From DASSBG01 sp965651365 (lineage in GTDB: Bacteria > Pseudomonadota > Gammaproteobacteria > Xanthomonadales > Rhodanobacteraceae), in the NCBI GenBank assembly GCA_965651365.1, contig CBFGSA010000064.1, forward strand, positions 1-16,639: a stretch of 16,639 nt of DNA, in the 5' to 3' direction. The notes beneath the pieces are model-generated. The model saw only the letters and a program-made list of their open reading frames with translations. It had not been told where the DNA came from and did not search any database. Made by a program: the position numbers and the translations under genes. Shown here one piece after another: positions 5,689 to 13,061 of this stretch (position 1 is the stretch's first letter; each line of letters starts with the position of its first letter).

Positions 5689-8019
5689 ATGGATGTTTCG
5701 CACCTGCTTGATTCGCTCAATGCCGCGCAGCGTGAGGCGGTCTCCGCCGAGCCGGGTCATTACCTGATCCTGGCCGGGGCCGGTTCGGGCAAGACGCGGG
5801 TGCTGACCCAGCGCATTGCCTGGCTGGTCGAGGTCGACCATGCCCCGCCGTGGTCGATCCTGGCGGTGACCTTTACCAACAAGGCGGCCGGCGAGATGCG
5901 CGCGCGGCTGGAAGGGCTGATGCCCGATCGCATGCACGGGCTGACCGTGGGCACGTTTCACGGTATCGCGCACCGGCTGTTGCGCCGGCACTGGCGCGAG
6001 GCGAAGCTGCCGGAAGGCTTCCAGATTCTGGATGCCGACGACCAGCGTCGCCTGGTCAAGCGCGTGATCAGCGGCCTGGATCTGGACGAGGCGCGCTACC
6101 CGCACCGCCAGGCGACCTGGGCGATCAATGCGTGGAAGGACGCGGGCAAGCGGCCCGGCGACATCGAGGCACGCGAGCATGCGCACACCCGGGTGATGCT
6201 GGACATCTACCGCGCCTACGAGCAGGCCTGCCAACGGGCCGGCCTGCTCGACTTTGCCGAGCTGCTGCTGCGGGCGCACGAGCTGTGGCTCAACAACGGC
6301 CAGTTGCTGGACCATTACCGCCGGCGCTGGCGGCACCTGCTGGTGGACGAGTTCCAGGACACCAACGCCCTGCAGTACGCGTGGATTCGTGTGCTTGCCG
6401 GTGATACCGGGCAGGTGTTCGCAGTCGGCGACGACGACCAGTCGATCTATGGCTGGCGCGGTGCGCGGGTCGAGAACATGCAGCATTTTCTCAAGGATTT
6501 TCCCGCTGCGAAGACGATCCGCCTGGAACAGAACTACCGTTCCACGGCCACCATCCTCAAGGCCGCCAACAGCCTGATCGGCCGCAATGGCGACCGCCTG
6601 GGCAAGAACCTGTGGACGGCCGGCGACGAGGGCGAACGCATCGAGCTGTTCACGGCCTGGAACGAGCAGGACGAGGCGCGCTTCGTGATCGAGCGCATCA
6701 GCGACTACATCGATCGCGGCGGCTCGCCCAGCGACTGCGCCATCCTGTACCGCTCCAACGCGCAATCGCGCAATTTCGAGGAAGTGCTGGTTCAGCGCGA
6801 CATCGATTATCGCGTGCATGGTGGCCTGCGCTATTTCGAACGCGCCGAAATCAAGGACGTGCTGGCCTATGCGCGTCTGGCCGCCAACCGCCATGACGAC
6901 GCCGCCTTCGAGCGCGCCGTCAACACCCCGCCACGCGGCATCGGCCAGCGCACCCTGGACGTGCTGCGCCGCAGTGCGCGCAATGCCGATGTCTCACTGT
7001 GGCAGGCGGCCTTGCGCGAAATCGATGGCGACACGCTGGCCGGACGGGCGAAGAATGCGGTGCGGGGCTTCGTTGGGTTGATTGGGGAATTCGGGGGGCT
7101 TGTGGCGGGATTGACCGCTGAGGATCGGGACCCGGGACCCGGGACCCGGGACCCGGATCGCTCCGATGAAACGAGGCGCAAGGCCGGTAGCACCCAAGCC
7201 CGTCTCCCACCCATTGATGATTCGGCAGCCAAACCCGCATCGGGTCCCGGGTCCCGGGTCCCGGGTCCCGCTGTGGCATTGCCCGAACTGATCGAGCACA
7301 TCATCGCCACCACCGATCTGCGCGACCATTACGAACGCGACAGCCGCGGCACGGCCGAGTCGCGGCTGGAGAATCTGGACGAGCTGGTCAACGTGGCCGA
7401 TCGATTCCAGATGTCCCCCGAGGACGAGGAGGCGGGCTTGAGCGAACTGGCCGCCTTTCTGGCCAACGCCGCGCTGGAAGCCGGCGAGGGCCAGGGCCGC
7501 GACCCGGCGCAGTGCGTGCAGTTGATGACGCTGCATTCGGCCAAGGGGCTGGAGTTTCCGCTGGTGTTCCTGGTCGGTATGGAGGAAGGACTGTTCCCCA
7601 GCCAGCGCTCCGGCAGCGAGGACGGCCGGCTGGAAGAGGAGCGCCGCCTCGCCTATGTCGGCATCACGCGGGCGCGCGAGCGGCTGGTGCTCAGCCACGC
7701 CGAGTCGCGCCGCATCCACGGCACCCAGATGCTGATGTCGCCATCGCGTTTTCTGGACGAGATACCGGCTGAACTGGTCGACGAGATCAGGCCGCGCGCG
7801 GGGATCCGGCAACCGCGCTATCGCGCAGCCGCAGCCGCAACCAGTGAGACACCCGGTTCCGACTTCAAGCTGGGCCAATCGGTGCACCACCCGGATTTCG
7901 GCGACGGCACCATCATCAGTGCCGAGGGTCAGGGCCAGCACACACGACTTCAGGTCGAGTTCGAGGCTCACGGCAGCAAGTGGCTGGTGATGGCTTATGC
8001 CAAGCTGGAGGCGGTGTAG
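5689..8019 (+). CDS. uvrD: DNA helicase II (UvrD) with repeat-derived insertion
   Basis: A superfamily 1A 3'-5' helicase that removes UvrC and the nicked oligonucleotide in excision repair and acts in mismatch repair. The N-terminus (MDVSHLLDSLNAAQREAV) is nearly that of E. coli UvrD. Walker A is GAGSGKT with Lys35; motif II is VDEFQD with Asp220 and Glu221; GDDDQSIYGWRG, LEQNYRST, LMTLHSAKGLEFP and RRLAYVGITRA follow in order. The C-terminal 50 or so residues (KLGQSVHHPDFGDGTI and following) are the Tudor-like domain that contacts RNA polymerase. The product is 776 residues against 720 in E. coli; the excess is mainly an in-frame insertion of about 50 residues around 475-528, encoded by a heptamer palindrome. 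It lies between conserved LAGRAKNAV and the LIEHII region, between known motifs, so activity is probably kept. Confidence 0.96.
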   Translation: MDVSHLLDSLNAAQREAVSAEPGHYLILAGAGSGKTRVLTQRIAWLVEVDHAPPWSILAVTFTNKAAGEMRARLEGLMPDRMHGLTVGTFHGIAHRLLRRHWREAKLPEGFQILDADDQRRLVKRVISGLDLDEARYPHRQATWAINAWKDAGKRPGDIEAREHAHTRVMLDIYRAYEQACQRAGLLDFAELLLRAHELWLNNGQLLDHYRRRWRHLLVDEFQDTNALQYAWIRVLAGDTGQVFAVGDDDQSIYGWRGARVENMQHFLKDFPAAKTIRLEQNYRSTATILKAANSLIGRNGDRLGKNLWTAGDEGERIELFTAWNEQDEARFVIERISDYIDRGGSPSDCAILYRSNAQSRNFEEVLVQRDIDYRVHGGLRYFERAEIKDVLAYARLAANRHDDAAFERAVNTPPRGIGQRTLDVLRRSARNADVSLWQAALREIDGDTLAGRAKNAVRGFVGLIGEFGGLVAGLTAEDRDPGPGTRDPDRSDETRRKAGSTQARLPPIDDSAAKPASGPGSRVPGPAVALPELIEHIIATTDLRDHYERDSRGTAESRLENLDELVNVADRFQMSPEDEEAGLSELAAFLANAALEAGEGQGRDPAQCVQLMTLHSAKGLEFPLVFLVGMEEGLFPSQRSGSEDGRLEEERRLAYVGITRARERLVLSHAESRRIHGTQMLMSPSRFLDEIPAELVDEIRPRAGIRQPRYRAAAAATSETPGSDFKLGQSVHHPDFGDGTIISAEGQGQHTRLQVEFEAHGSKWLVMAYAKLEAV
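7127..7269. repeat. Palindromic heptamer element, copy 2, inside uvrD
   Basis: Four GGGACCC units (7127-7154) face four GGGTCCC units (7242-7269), a perfect 28-base inverted repeat around an 87-base core. The reading frame stays open throughout and yields RDPGPGTRDP on the left and GPGSRVPGP on the right. The core differs from that of copy 1 as far as can be seen; only the arms share the GGGAC(T/C)C unit. Compared with E. coli UvrD this stretch is an insertion. Confidence 0.92.
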
Positions 8020-8060
8020 CGGCGAAATCGCAGTACTGCGGGATGGTGCCGGGCTGGACA

Positions 8061-8182
8061 CCCTGCGCACCGCGCAGCGGTGACCCGGGATACATTGTGC
8101 TGGTCTTGCGCGTTTTGCGGGTGCTGCGCAACAAATCAAAATGGATCCCGGGTTCCGCCTTCGGCGGCCCCAGGATGACGAG
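8061..8182. repeat. Intergenic palindromic repeat, CGTCAT type, copy 2
   Basis: In the 252 bases between uvrD and ppa, a right half (8141-8182) reads TGGATCCCGGGTTCCGCC, TTC, GGCGGCCCCAGG, then ATGACGAG, folding into a strong GC hairpin. A degenerate inverted left half lies around 8070-8096 (GTGACCCGGGATACATT, comparable to the complement GAACCCGGGATCCATTT). The end ATGACGAG matches copies 1 and 3. The left boundary is approximate. Confidence 0.6.
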
Positions 8183-8203
8183 CCTCGCTGTTTATGCCAC
8201 CGA

Positions 8204-8233
8204 TTGCTGCGCTGCAACACCATTTGTTTTATT
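8204..8233 (+). promoter_or_regulatory. Possible ppa promoter
   Basis: TTGCTG (8204-8209) and TTTTAT or TTTATT (8227-8233) are spaced 17-18 bases, in an AT-richer stretch directly after the repeat. Transcription would start near 8240, about 32 bases before the ppa start codon. Confidence 0.35.
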
Positions 8234-8271
8234 CTTGCGCCCTGATTTTTCACATGAGCAAGGTGGAACGC

Positions 8272-8817
8272 ATGAGCCTGGAACAGGTCAGCGCCGGTCA
8301 GGATGTGCCGGCCGAAATCAACGTCGTGATCGAGATCCAGAAGGATGCCGAGCCGGTCAAGTACGAGGTCGACAAGGCCACTGGCGCGTTCTTCGTCGAT
8401 CGCGTCCTGACCACGCCGATGCGCTATCCCTGCAACTATGGCTACGTGCCACAGACCCTGGGCGGCGACGGCGACCCGCTGGATGCACTGGTATTGCTGC
8501 CCTTGCCGCTGGTGCCCGGCTCGGTGATCCGTTGTCGCCCGCTGGGCATGCTGCAGATGAGTGACGAGGCCGGCAGTGACGAAAAGCTGATCGTGGCCCC
8601 GCAGGCACGTATTTTCCGCGGCTACGCCCACATCACCGACATCGACGAGGTGCAGACGCACTGGCGCGACCGCATCGCGCACTTTTTCACCCACTACAAG
8701 GATCTGGAAGAAAACAAGTGGGTCAAGGTCGAGGGCTGGGGTGATGCCGCGGCGGCCCGTCAGGCCATCACGGACGGCGTGGACCGTTACAACGCCGAGT
8801 GCCGCGTCAACGGCTGA
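8272..8817 (+). CDS. ppa: Inorganic pyrophosphatase (family I)
   Basis: Hydrolyses pyrophosphate to two phosphates, pulling nucleotide polymerisation and aminoacylation forward; cytosolic, Mg-dependent. The 181-residue product has every active-site position of the E. coli enzyme in register: Glu21, Lys30, Glu32, Arg44, Tyr56, the DGDPLD motif with Asp66, Asp68 and Asp71, then Asp98, Asp103 and Lys105, and the C-terminal HYKDLEENKWVKVEGW block. The start at 8272 (MSLEQVSAG) matches the E. coli start and has AAGGTGGA just before it; an in-frame ATG at 8254 is less likely. The gene converges on the DUF2333 gene across 44 bases, which contain only a weak GCGGCG/CGTCGC hairpin (8839-8855). Confidence 0.97.
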   Translation: MSLEQVSAGQDVPAEINVVIEIQKDAEPVKYEVDKATGAFFVDRVLTTPMRYPCNYGYVPQTLGGDGDPLDALVLLPLPLVPGSVIRCRPLGMLQMSDEAGSDEKLIVAPQARIFRGYAHITDIDEVQTHWRDRIAHFFTHYKDLEENKWVKVEGWGDAAAARQAITDGVDRYNAECRVNG

Positions 8818-8861
8818 GGCGCATCAATTGAACATCGCGCGGCGGTGTGCGTCGCTTACAC

Positions 8862-9890
8862 TCAGCCGCGCTTGAGCAGCACCGCCAGATCAATCAGCGC
8901 CGCATTGGCACGCGAGACGTAGTTGGCCATCACCAGCGAGTGGTTGGCGAAAAAGCCGAACGGGGCGCCGTTGAGCACCACTGGCGAACCCAGCGGATGC
9001 TGTGCTTCTTCCAGCTCGCGAATGACCTGGTCCAGGCTCACGGCCGCATTCTTCTTGGCCAGAATGGTCGCAAAGTCGGTCTGGAAGGCCTTGAGCTGCA
9101 ACATCAGGGCCCAGGTATAGCCCCGTGCTTCGTAGAAGTTGTCGTCGATCTTCGTCCACGGCGTCTTGACCCGGGTCATGCCGGCGCTGCCGGGGACCTG
9201 GCCAGGTGCGGCCGGCGGACTGGCAGCGCTTGTCTCGGCCGCCGGCACTTCAAGGCGCAACTGCCCGACGCTGGCCGACAGGCGCTGCGACAACGAACCC
9301 AGACGCGCCGAGGCCAACTGGAAGTAGTCGGCCAGATTGTCGGCACGGGCATAGAACTCGGCTTTGCCGTCGTCAGTAACCAGATCGTGCAGATACGTTC
9401 GAAGGTGTTTTGCCCCCTTGCCGAACTGGCTCTCGGAACTGGGCAGCAACCAGCGGTCGTTGGGGCTGTTGAGCAGCGGATCGGCTGCCGCCAGATCCGG
9501 ATTCTCGGTCGACTGCGATTGCGAGCGGCTGAAGTCGTTGCGCATCGCCCGCACCAGATCGCGCGAGGCGGTCAACGCGCCAAACTCCCAGTTCGGCACA
9601 TTGTCCATCAACACGCCGGGCGGCAGCTTGTCATTGCTGAGGTAACCGCCGCGCTTGTCGAGCAGGGTGTCGACCGTTTCGATCAGGGTGGCTGTGGTGG
9701 TGGCACCAACGACCTTGGCCTGCACCGTGCTGGCGGTCTCCTGGCGCGCTGCCTCGTTCGGGTCGAACGACCTGGGCTCGATGTCCCACCACCACATCAG
9801 CGCCAGCACCACCAGAATGTACAGGCCGATCAGGCCCAGCACCGACCACAGCAACGGCCGACGTTGTTTGCGGAAGCTGGCTTGCGCCAT
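8862..9890 (-). CDS. DUF2333 family membrane-anchored protein
   Basis: A 342-residue protein of unknown function. Residues about 12-34 form one transmembrane helix after a basic start (FRKQRR), so the rest is predicted to be periplasmic. The segments LLDKRGGYLSNDKLPPGVLMDNVPNWEFG, RAMRNDFSRSQSQSTE, PSSESQFGKGAKHLRTYL, FYARADNL and LGSLSQRLSASVGQ are the hallmarks I recall for DUF2333. A Pro/Ala-rich stretch near 225-240 splits the domain, and the C-terminal part contains KNAAVSLDQVIRELEEAQHPLGSP. A GTG immediately precedes the ATG; GGAG about 7 bases before the ATG favours 9890 as the start. No catalytic motif is recognised. Confidence 0.85.
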   Translation of the reverse strand: MAQASFRKQRRPLLWSVLGLIGLYILVVLALMWWWDIEPRSFDPNEAARQETASTVQAKVVGATTTATLIETVDTLLDKRGGYLSNDKLPPGVLMDNVPNWEFGALTASRDLVRAMRNDFSRSQSQSTENPDLAAADPLLNSPNDRWLLPSSESQFGKGAKHLRTYLHDLVTDDGKAEFYARADNLADYFQLASARLGSLSQRLSASVGQLRLEVPAAETSAASPPAAPGQVPGSAGMTRVKTPWTKIDDNFYEARGYTWALMLQLKAFQTDFATILAKKNAAVSLDQVIRELEEAQHPLGSPVVLNGAPFGFFANHSLVMANYVSRANAALIDLAVLLKRG

Positions 9891-10205
9891 CACGGAACTC
9901 CGGAATCAGCCTGTCCGGGTGACAGCGTACAACAAGATGTGCCGGCGCTGTGCCGAAAAGATGCCGAGCTCTCGTGCGCGACGAGACGCAATCGCTGCGC
10001 TTGGCTGGCGCTGCAGGGTGCTGCTGAACGTAGTGAAGCGCACCGAAGCCTGAAGCCTCTGCGCTCAGGCACGGCAAAAATTTCGTCATCCTGCGCGAAG
10101 GGGGCAACGCAACCGCAGTCGACGGATCTGCCCACCCGAGTGCATCTTTTTTTGGCCGATTTCTTCTCCTGATTAGCCCTGTCGCTCAGCCGCGAATTGC
10201 TCATG
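9891..10205. other. Intergenic stretch without a recognisable gene
   Basis: About 315 bases upstream of the DUF2333 gene, which should contain its minus-strand promoter, though no convincing hexamer pair was found. A short hairpin GCCTGA/TCAGGC (10048-10070) is followed shortly by AAAAATTT and could be a weak terminator. CGTCATCCTGCGCGAAG near 10084 looks like a degenerate half of the CGTCAT repeat family. Open frames here lack familiar protein patterns. Confidence 0.5.
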
Positions 10206-10312
10206 CTCGTCATTCCCGCGTGCTTTTAGCGGGAATCCAGTGACTTCGCTTTGGATACGTGTGTGCAACATGGCGAAAGGCACTGGATTCCCGCCTTCGC
10301 GGGAATGACGAG
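10206..10312. repeat. Intergenic palindromic repeat, CGTCAT type, copy 3
   Basis: A 107-base element with perfect 14-base terminal inverted repeats, CTCGTCATTCCCGC and GCGGGAATGACGAG. Each half is itself a hairpin: ATTCCCGC/GCGGGAAT with an 8-9 base loop on the left, and ATTCCCGC-CTTC-GCGGGAAT on the right, flanked inward by CCAGTG and CACTGG. The ATTCCC...GGGAAT core resembles the dRS3 type of proteobacterial repeat. It lies 13 bases after the stop of the bacterioferritin-like gene and may act as its 3' structure. Confidence 0.85.
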
Positions 10313-10325
10313 CTGAGGGACGGGG

Positions 10326-10934
10326 CTAATCAGGTTTCTTCTTGCCCGCGGCCTTCTTGCGCGCCGGACGCGGCTTGGCAGGTTCGCCCTTGCGACCCAG
10401 TTCTTCAAGCAGGGTGCTCATGTCCTCGGCATGCTCCTCTTCCATGGCCAGGATGTCTTCGAGCATGCGCCGGGTGGTGGTGTCGTCGTTGCCGATGTAG
10501 TTGATGATTTCCCGGTAACTGTCGATCGCGATTCGCTCGGCCACCAGGTTCTCCTTGATCATGTCGACCAGGTCCTCGCCCTCGACATACTCGGAGTGGC
10601 TGCGTGTCAGCAGGCCTTCGGGCGAAAGATTGGGTACGCCCTCAAGCTGGGTGATGCGCTCGGCAATGCGGTCGGCGTGATCCTGCTCTTCGGTGGCATG
10701 CTCCAGAAACTCGGCCGCCACACTCTGTGCATTGATGCCCGAGGCCATGTAGTAGTGGTACTTGTAGCGCAGCACGCACACGATCTCCGTGGCCAGCGCC
10801 TCGTTGAGCAGCTTGACCACCATCTTGCGGTCGGCCTTGTAGCCGTCGGTCACCGCGCCGCGCTCGATGTGCGCCCGCGCGCGCTTGCGGATGGTCTTGA
10901 TGTCGGTCAGAAACGGCTTCTTGCTGGTGGCCAT
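10326..10934 (-). CDS. Bacterioferritin-like di-iron protein with Lys-rich tail
   Basis: A 202-residue four-helix ferritin-superfamily protein. Likely iron ligands are Glu50 (LATEIVCVLRYKYH), Glu83 and His86 (EEQDHADRI), Glu133 (VAERIAIDSYREI) and Glu165 and His168 (MEEEHAED), the two-ExxH pattern of a ferroxidase centre. At the position of the haem-ligand Met52 of E. coli Bfr there is Gln84, so haem binding in the usual way is unlikely. The last 18 or so residues (KPRPARKKAAGKKK) are strongly basic, as in DNA-binding tails of some Dps proteins. The start at 10934 has a near-perfect AAAGGAG 7 bases upstream. Expected role: iron storage or oxidative stress protection. Annotated in relatives as bacterioferritin. 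Confidence 0.85.
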   Translation of the reverse strand: MATSKKPFLTDIKTIRKRARAHIERGAVTDGYKADRKMVVKLLNEALATEIVCVLRYKYHYYMASGINAQSVAAEFLEHATEEQDHADRIAERITQLEGVPNLSPEGLLTRSHSEYVEGEDLVDMIKENLVAERIAIDSYREIINYIGNDDTTTRRMLEDILAMEEEHAEDMSTLLEELGRKGEPAKPRPARKKAAGKKKPD

Positions 10935-10955
10935 GCGATGCTCCTTTCGTTGACG

Positions 10956-10972
10956 GAATCGCATCGATTCTA
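10956..10972 (-). promoter_or_regulatory. Promoter -10 and overlapping palindrome of the bacterioferritin-like gene
   Basis: On the minus strand TAGAAT (plus-strand 10967-10972) is a strong -10 about 33 bases before the start codon; the -35 (about ATTCCA) is poor. The perfect palindrome GAATCG-CAT-CGATTC (10956-10970) overlaps the -10 and the expected start point, a typical place for a repressor. The regulator is unknown; it does not look like a Fur box. Confidence 0.5.
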
Positions 10973-11014
10973 CCTGCGTCGCCGTTCCCTGGAATGAATA
11001 GCACGCAACGAAGG

Positions 11015-12901
11015 CTACTCTCCGCGTTCAACCGCCACGGCCTCGGGTGGGCGAACCAGCGGCTCGGTCGTTGGCGTTTGCGCAAACACATCACGTGCCC
11101 TGGCGGCCGTCTTTTCGATCAGCGGCATGGCCACCTCCAGGTCCGCGGCATTGTGCTTCCACTTGTCGGGATCGGGCGCCCCCAGCGTATAGCGCGACAG
11201 CGGCAACGGCGATTCAAGCACCTGATCCCAGTCCAGGCCCAGGAAGCGGCACAGACGTTCGATTTCGGCCTGCGGTTCATCAATCAGACGGCTGTAGCTT
11301 GCCACACACCAGCGGTCGGGCGGCAGCTTCTCCAGATCGGCCAAGGCAATTTCCACGCTGGCCGCCCATTGCAGTGCGACGATCTCGGGCAGGGAGCGAC
11401 CATTCAGATGCTGCCAGCCCGGCACCAGCAACAGCGACCATGGCGGCCCCGACCAGCCCGGCAAGCCGCGATATGTGACGAAGCGTCCGCTGCGCCAGGC
11501 ATCCAGCATGCTCGAGATTGTCTCGCGCGGGTCACGATACAGATACACGAACATCGAAGTGGGGAAGACCTCGGCAAAGAACGGCACACGCAGGATGTTC
11601 TTGGGCGTTTTTTCCAGCAACCGCAGCGGGCCGGTCGCAGGCGGCGGATTGCCGTCACGGTCGTGCATGCCTTCGATGAATTTTGCTGCCAGTGCCCGTG
11701 CCGTGCCGCGGTCGGCGTCGGCAGCCTCGAGGCGGTTGGAGGCCCAGCCGCGCGCCGCCGGCGAGAGCTGGCCCAGACTCTCGATCAGGCGATGGCTTTC
11801 GTCCCCGGTGGTCATCAGCCCCGGTGCACGGGCCAGCGTCTCGAACAGAAGCGTGGAGCCCGATCGTGGCGGATTGACGATGAAAACCGGATTGTGCAGG
11901 CGCCGACGCGGACCACGCTGGCGTGGCGGCAAGGCCGCAGCAGCCTCCTTCTCGGGCAGGACGGCGGCATCCAGAATCAGGCTTTGCACGGCGGCACGCA
12001 ACTTGACGCCATTGCTGAAACCGGCCTCGCTGCCCAGTTGGTTCACGCAATCAGCCAGGCGCTGCAGCAAGGCGCGACAGGTGGGCAAGGCCGCCGCCGT
12101 GCCACCCATGGCACCCCACAGCGAACGCCAGTCCTGGATCAATTCGGCCAGTGCGCTGCGCAACGGCTCAATCACGGCGCGCGGCACCTGCCGGTCGTGC
12201 TCCATCTCGCCTTCCAGCCATGCCGCAATGGTGGCCAGCTCCCACGGTGACATCACCAGCGGCCGGTTGTGTTGTTCGAATGCCAGCGCCGGCTCGTGCC
12301 CGGTTTCCGCAGCAACGGTTTCCAGCTCAAATCCCCCGGAGATTCCGCGAGCCGGGTCGCGCCCGCGCGCCACCAAGTTCCAGAAATGTGCCGAGCCAGG
12401 CGTGTCGATGACCAGATGAACACGTGCCGTTGGCTGTGGATTGCGCACCGTGTGCTCACGCCAGGTATCGAAAATCCAGCACTCGCCCGCAGCCATGTGC
12501 ACTGCCTGGTCGCCACAGTGAAAGCGCACATCGTCCGTGGTCACCAGCGGAATGTGGATGCGTACCCGCTCCCACCAGTAGTAGCTGATGTCCGCGTGTG
12601 GCTTGACCTGGCCTTCACCCACGATGCGCATCAGGCGGCTGCGACCGATGCTGGAGCGAAAACTGGCCATGACCTGGCGCAGGTACGGGCACGCACGCAG
12701 CGCCGGGGTGGCACCCATCGGACCACCGGTGGCGTCATTGTCCGGGTCACCATGCGCGGCCACCAGCGGCAGGGCGTCATTGCCCTGGAAACCCTGCGGG
12801 TGTGGTCGCCAGACCGACTCCTCCAAGGCGTTGATTTCCTGCATCAGGCGAGCGGCATCAAAACGCACGGGCAGTTGAATGAAGGCATTGGCAAGTTGCA
12901 T
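11015..12901 (-). CDS. Fusion of aspartyl/asparaginyl beta-hydroxylase and sulfotransferase domains
   Basis: A 628-residue two-domain protein. Residues about 1-170 resemble the aspartyl/asparaginyl beta-hydroxylase family, which are Fe(II)/2-oxoglutarate dioxygenases: His102 and Asp104 in KPHADISYYWWERVRIHIPL, His150 in TWREHTVRNP, and Arg160 as likely 2-oxoglutarate contact. Residues about 335-600 are a PAPS-dependent sulfotransferase: 5'-phosphosulfate loop NPPRSGSTLLFETL (343-356), KTPKNILR (431-438), and 3'-phosphate motif YRDPRETISS (455-464). The middle (180-330) is a helical linker without recognised domain. No signal peptide, so probably cytoplasmic. Substrate unknown. It is divergent from the beta-helix gene (160 bases between starts) and lies upstream, same strand, of the bacterioferritin-like gene, which has its own promoter. 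The ATG at 12901 has only a weak Shine-Dalgarno. Confidence 0.88.
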   Translation of the reverse strand: MQLANAFIQLPVRFDAARLMQEINALEESVWRPHPQGFQGNDALPLVAAHGDPDNDATGGPMGATPALRACPYLRQVMASFRSSIGRSRLMRIVGEGQVKPHADISYYWWERVRIHIPLVTTDDVRFHCGDQAVHMAAGECWIFDTWREHTVRNPQPTARVHLVIDTPGSAHFWNLVARGRDPARGISGGFELETVAAETGHEPALAFEQHNRPLVMSPWELATIAAWLEGEMEHDRQVPRAVIEPLRSALAELIQDWRSLWGAMGGTAAALPTCRALLQRLADCVNQLGSEAGFSNGVKLRAAVQSLILDAAVLPEKEAAAALPPRQRGPRRRLHNPVFIVNPPRSGSTLLFETLARAPGLMTTGDESHRLIESLGQLSPAARGWASNRLEAADADRGTARALAAKFIEGMHDRDGNPPPATGPLRLLEKTPKNILRVPFFAEVFPTSMFVYLYRDPRETISSMLDAWRSGRFVTYRGLPGWSGPPWSLLLVPGWQHLNGRSLPEIVALQWAASVEIALADLEKLPPDRWCVASYSRLIDEPQAEIERLCRFLGLDWDQVLESPLPLSRYTLGAPDPDKWKHNAADLEVAMPLIEKTAARARDVFAQTPTTEPLVRPPEAVAVERGE

Positions 12902-12929
12902 GCGCGGTCCGGCTGAGCACTGTCGGGCG

Positions 12930-12951
12930 GATCAGCATAGCGAAGCTGATC
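12930..12951. repeat. Hairpin/palindrome in the divergent intergenic region
   Basis: GATCAGC and GCTGATC form a perfect 7-bp inverted repeat around an 8-base spacer, 29 bases upstream of the fusion gene start. There is no T-run, so it is more likely an operator or cruciform than a terminator. A TATTCT hexamer (12971-12976) lies nearby, in the shared context CTCGG(C)TATTCT also seen before the second beta-helix gene. Confidence 0.4.
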
Positions 12952-13045
12952 AGCGCTTGCCATGGCTCGGTATTCTGGTAGGCTTTGCCACACTGCGGTA
13001 GCAAGTTCTGTGTACAAGTTCACGATTTGCCCATATCAGCCGCCT

Positions 13046-13056
13046 GACCAGGGGAA
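13046..13056 (+). promoter_or_regulatory. GGGG-type ribosome binding site of the first beta-helix gene
   Basis: AGGGGAA ends 5 bases before the ATG at 13062 and fixes that start. The bases GACCAGGGG (13046-13054) are fully complementary to CCCCTGGTC (5323-5331) in the third loop of the sX13-like RNA, so this site could be masked by the sRNA. Confidence 0.6.
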
Positions 13057-13061
13057 CAAGC

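Noticed and set aside
6994..8694. Minus-strand open frame of 566 codons across uvrD and ppa
   Set aside because: Crosses two well-supported genes and an intergenic repeat on the other strand; composition is that of a shadow frame.
8847..10172. Plus-strand open frame of 441 codons opposite the DUF2333 gene
   Set aside because: The minus-strand protein has family motifs, a membrane anchor and a ribosome binding site; the plus frame has none of these.
10206..10312. Insertion sequence
   Set aside because: Perfect terminal inverted repeats but only 107 bases and no transposase; better described as a small palindromic repeat.
10994..12250. Plus-strand open frame of 418 codons opposite the hydroxylase-sulfotransferase gene
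   Set aside because: Shadow of a gene with intact PAPS and iron-binding motifs.
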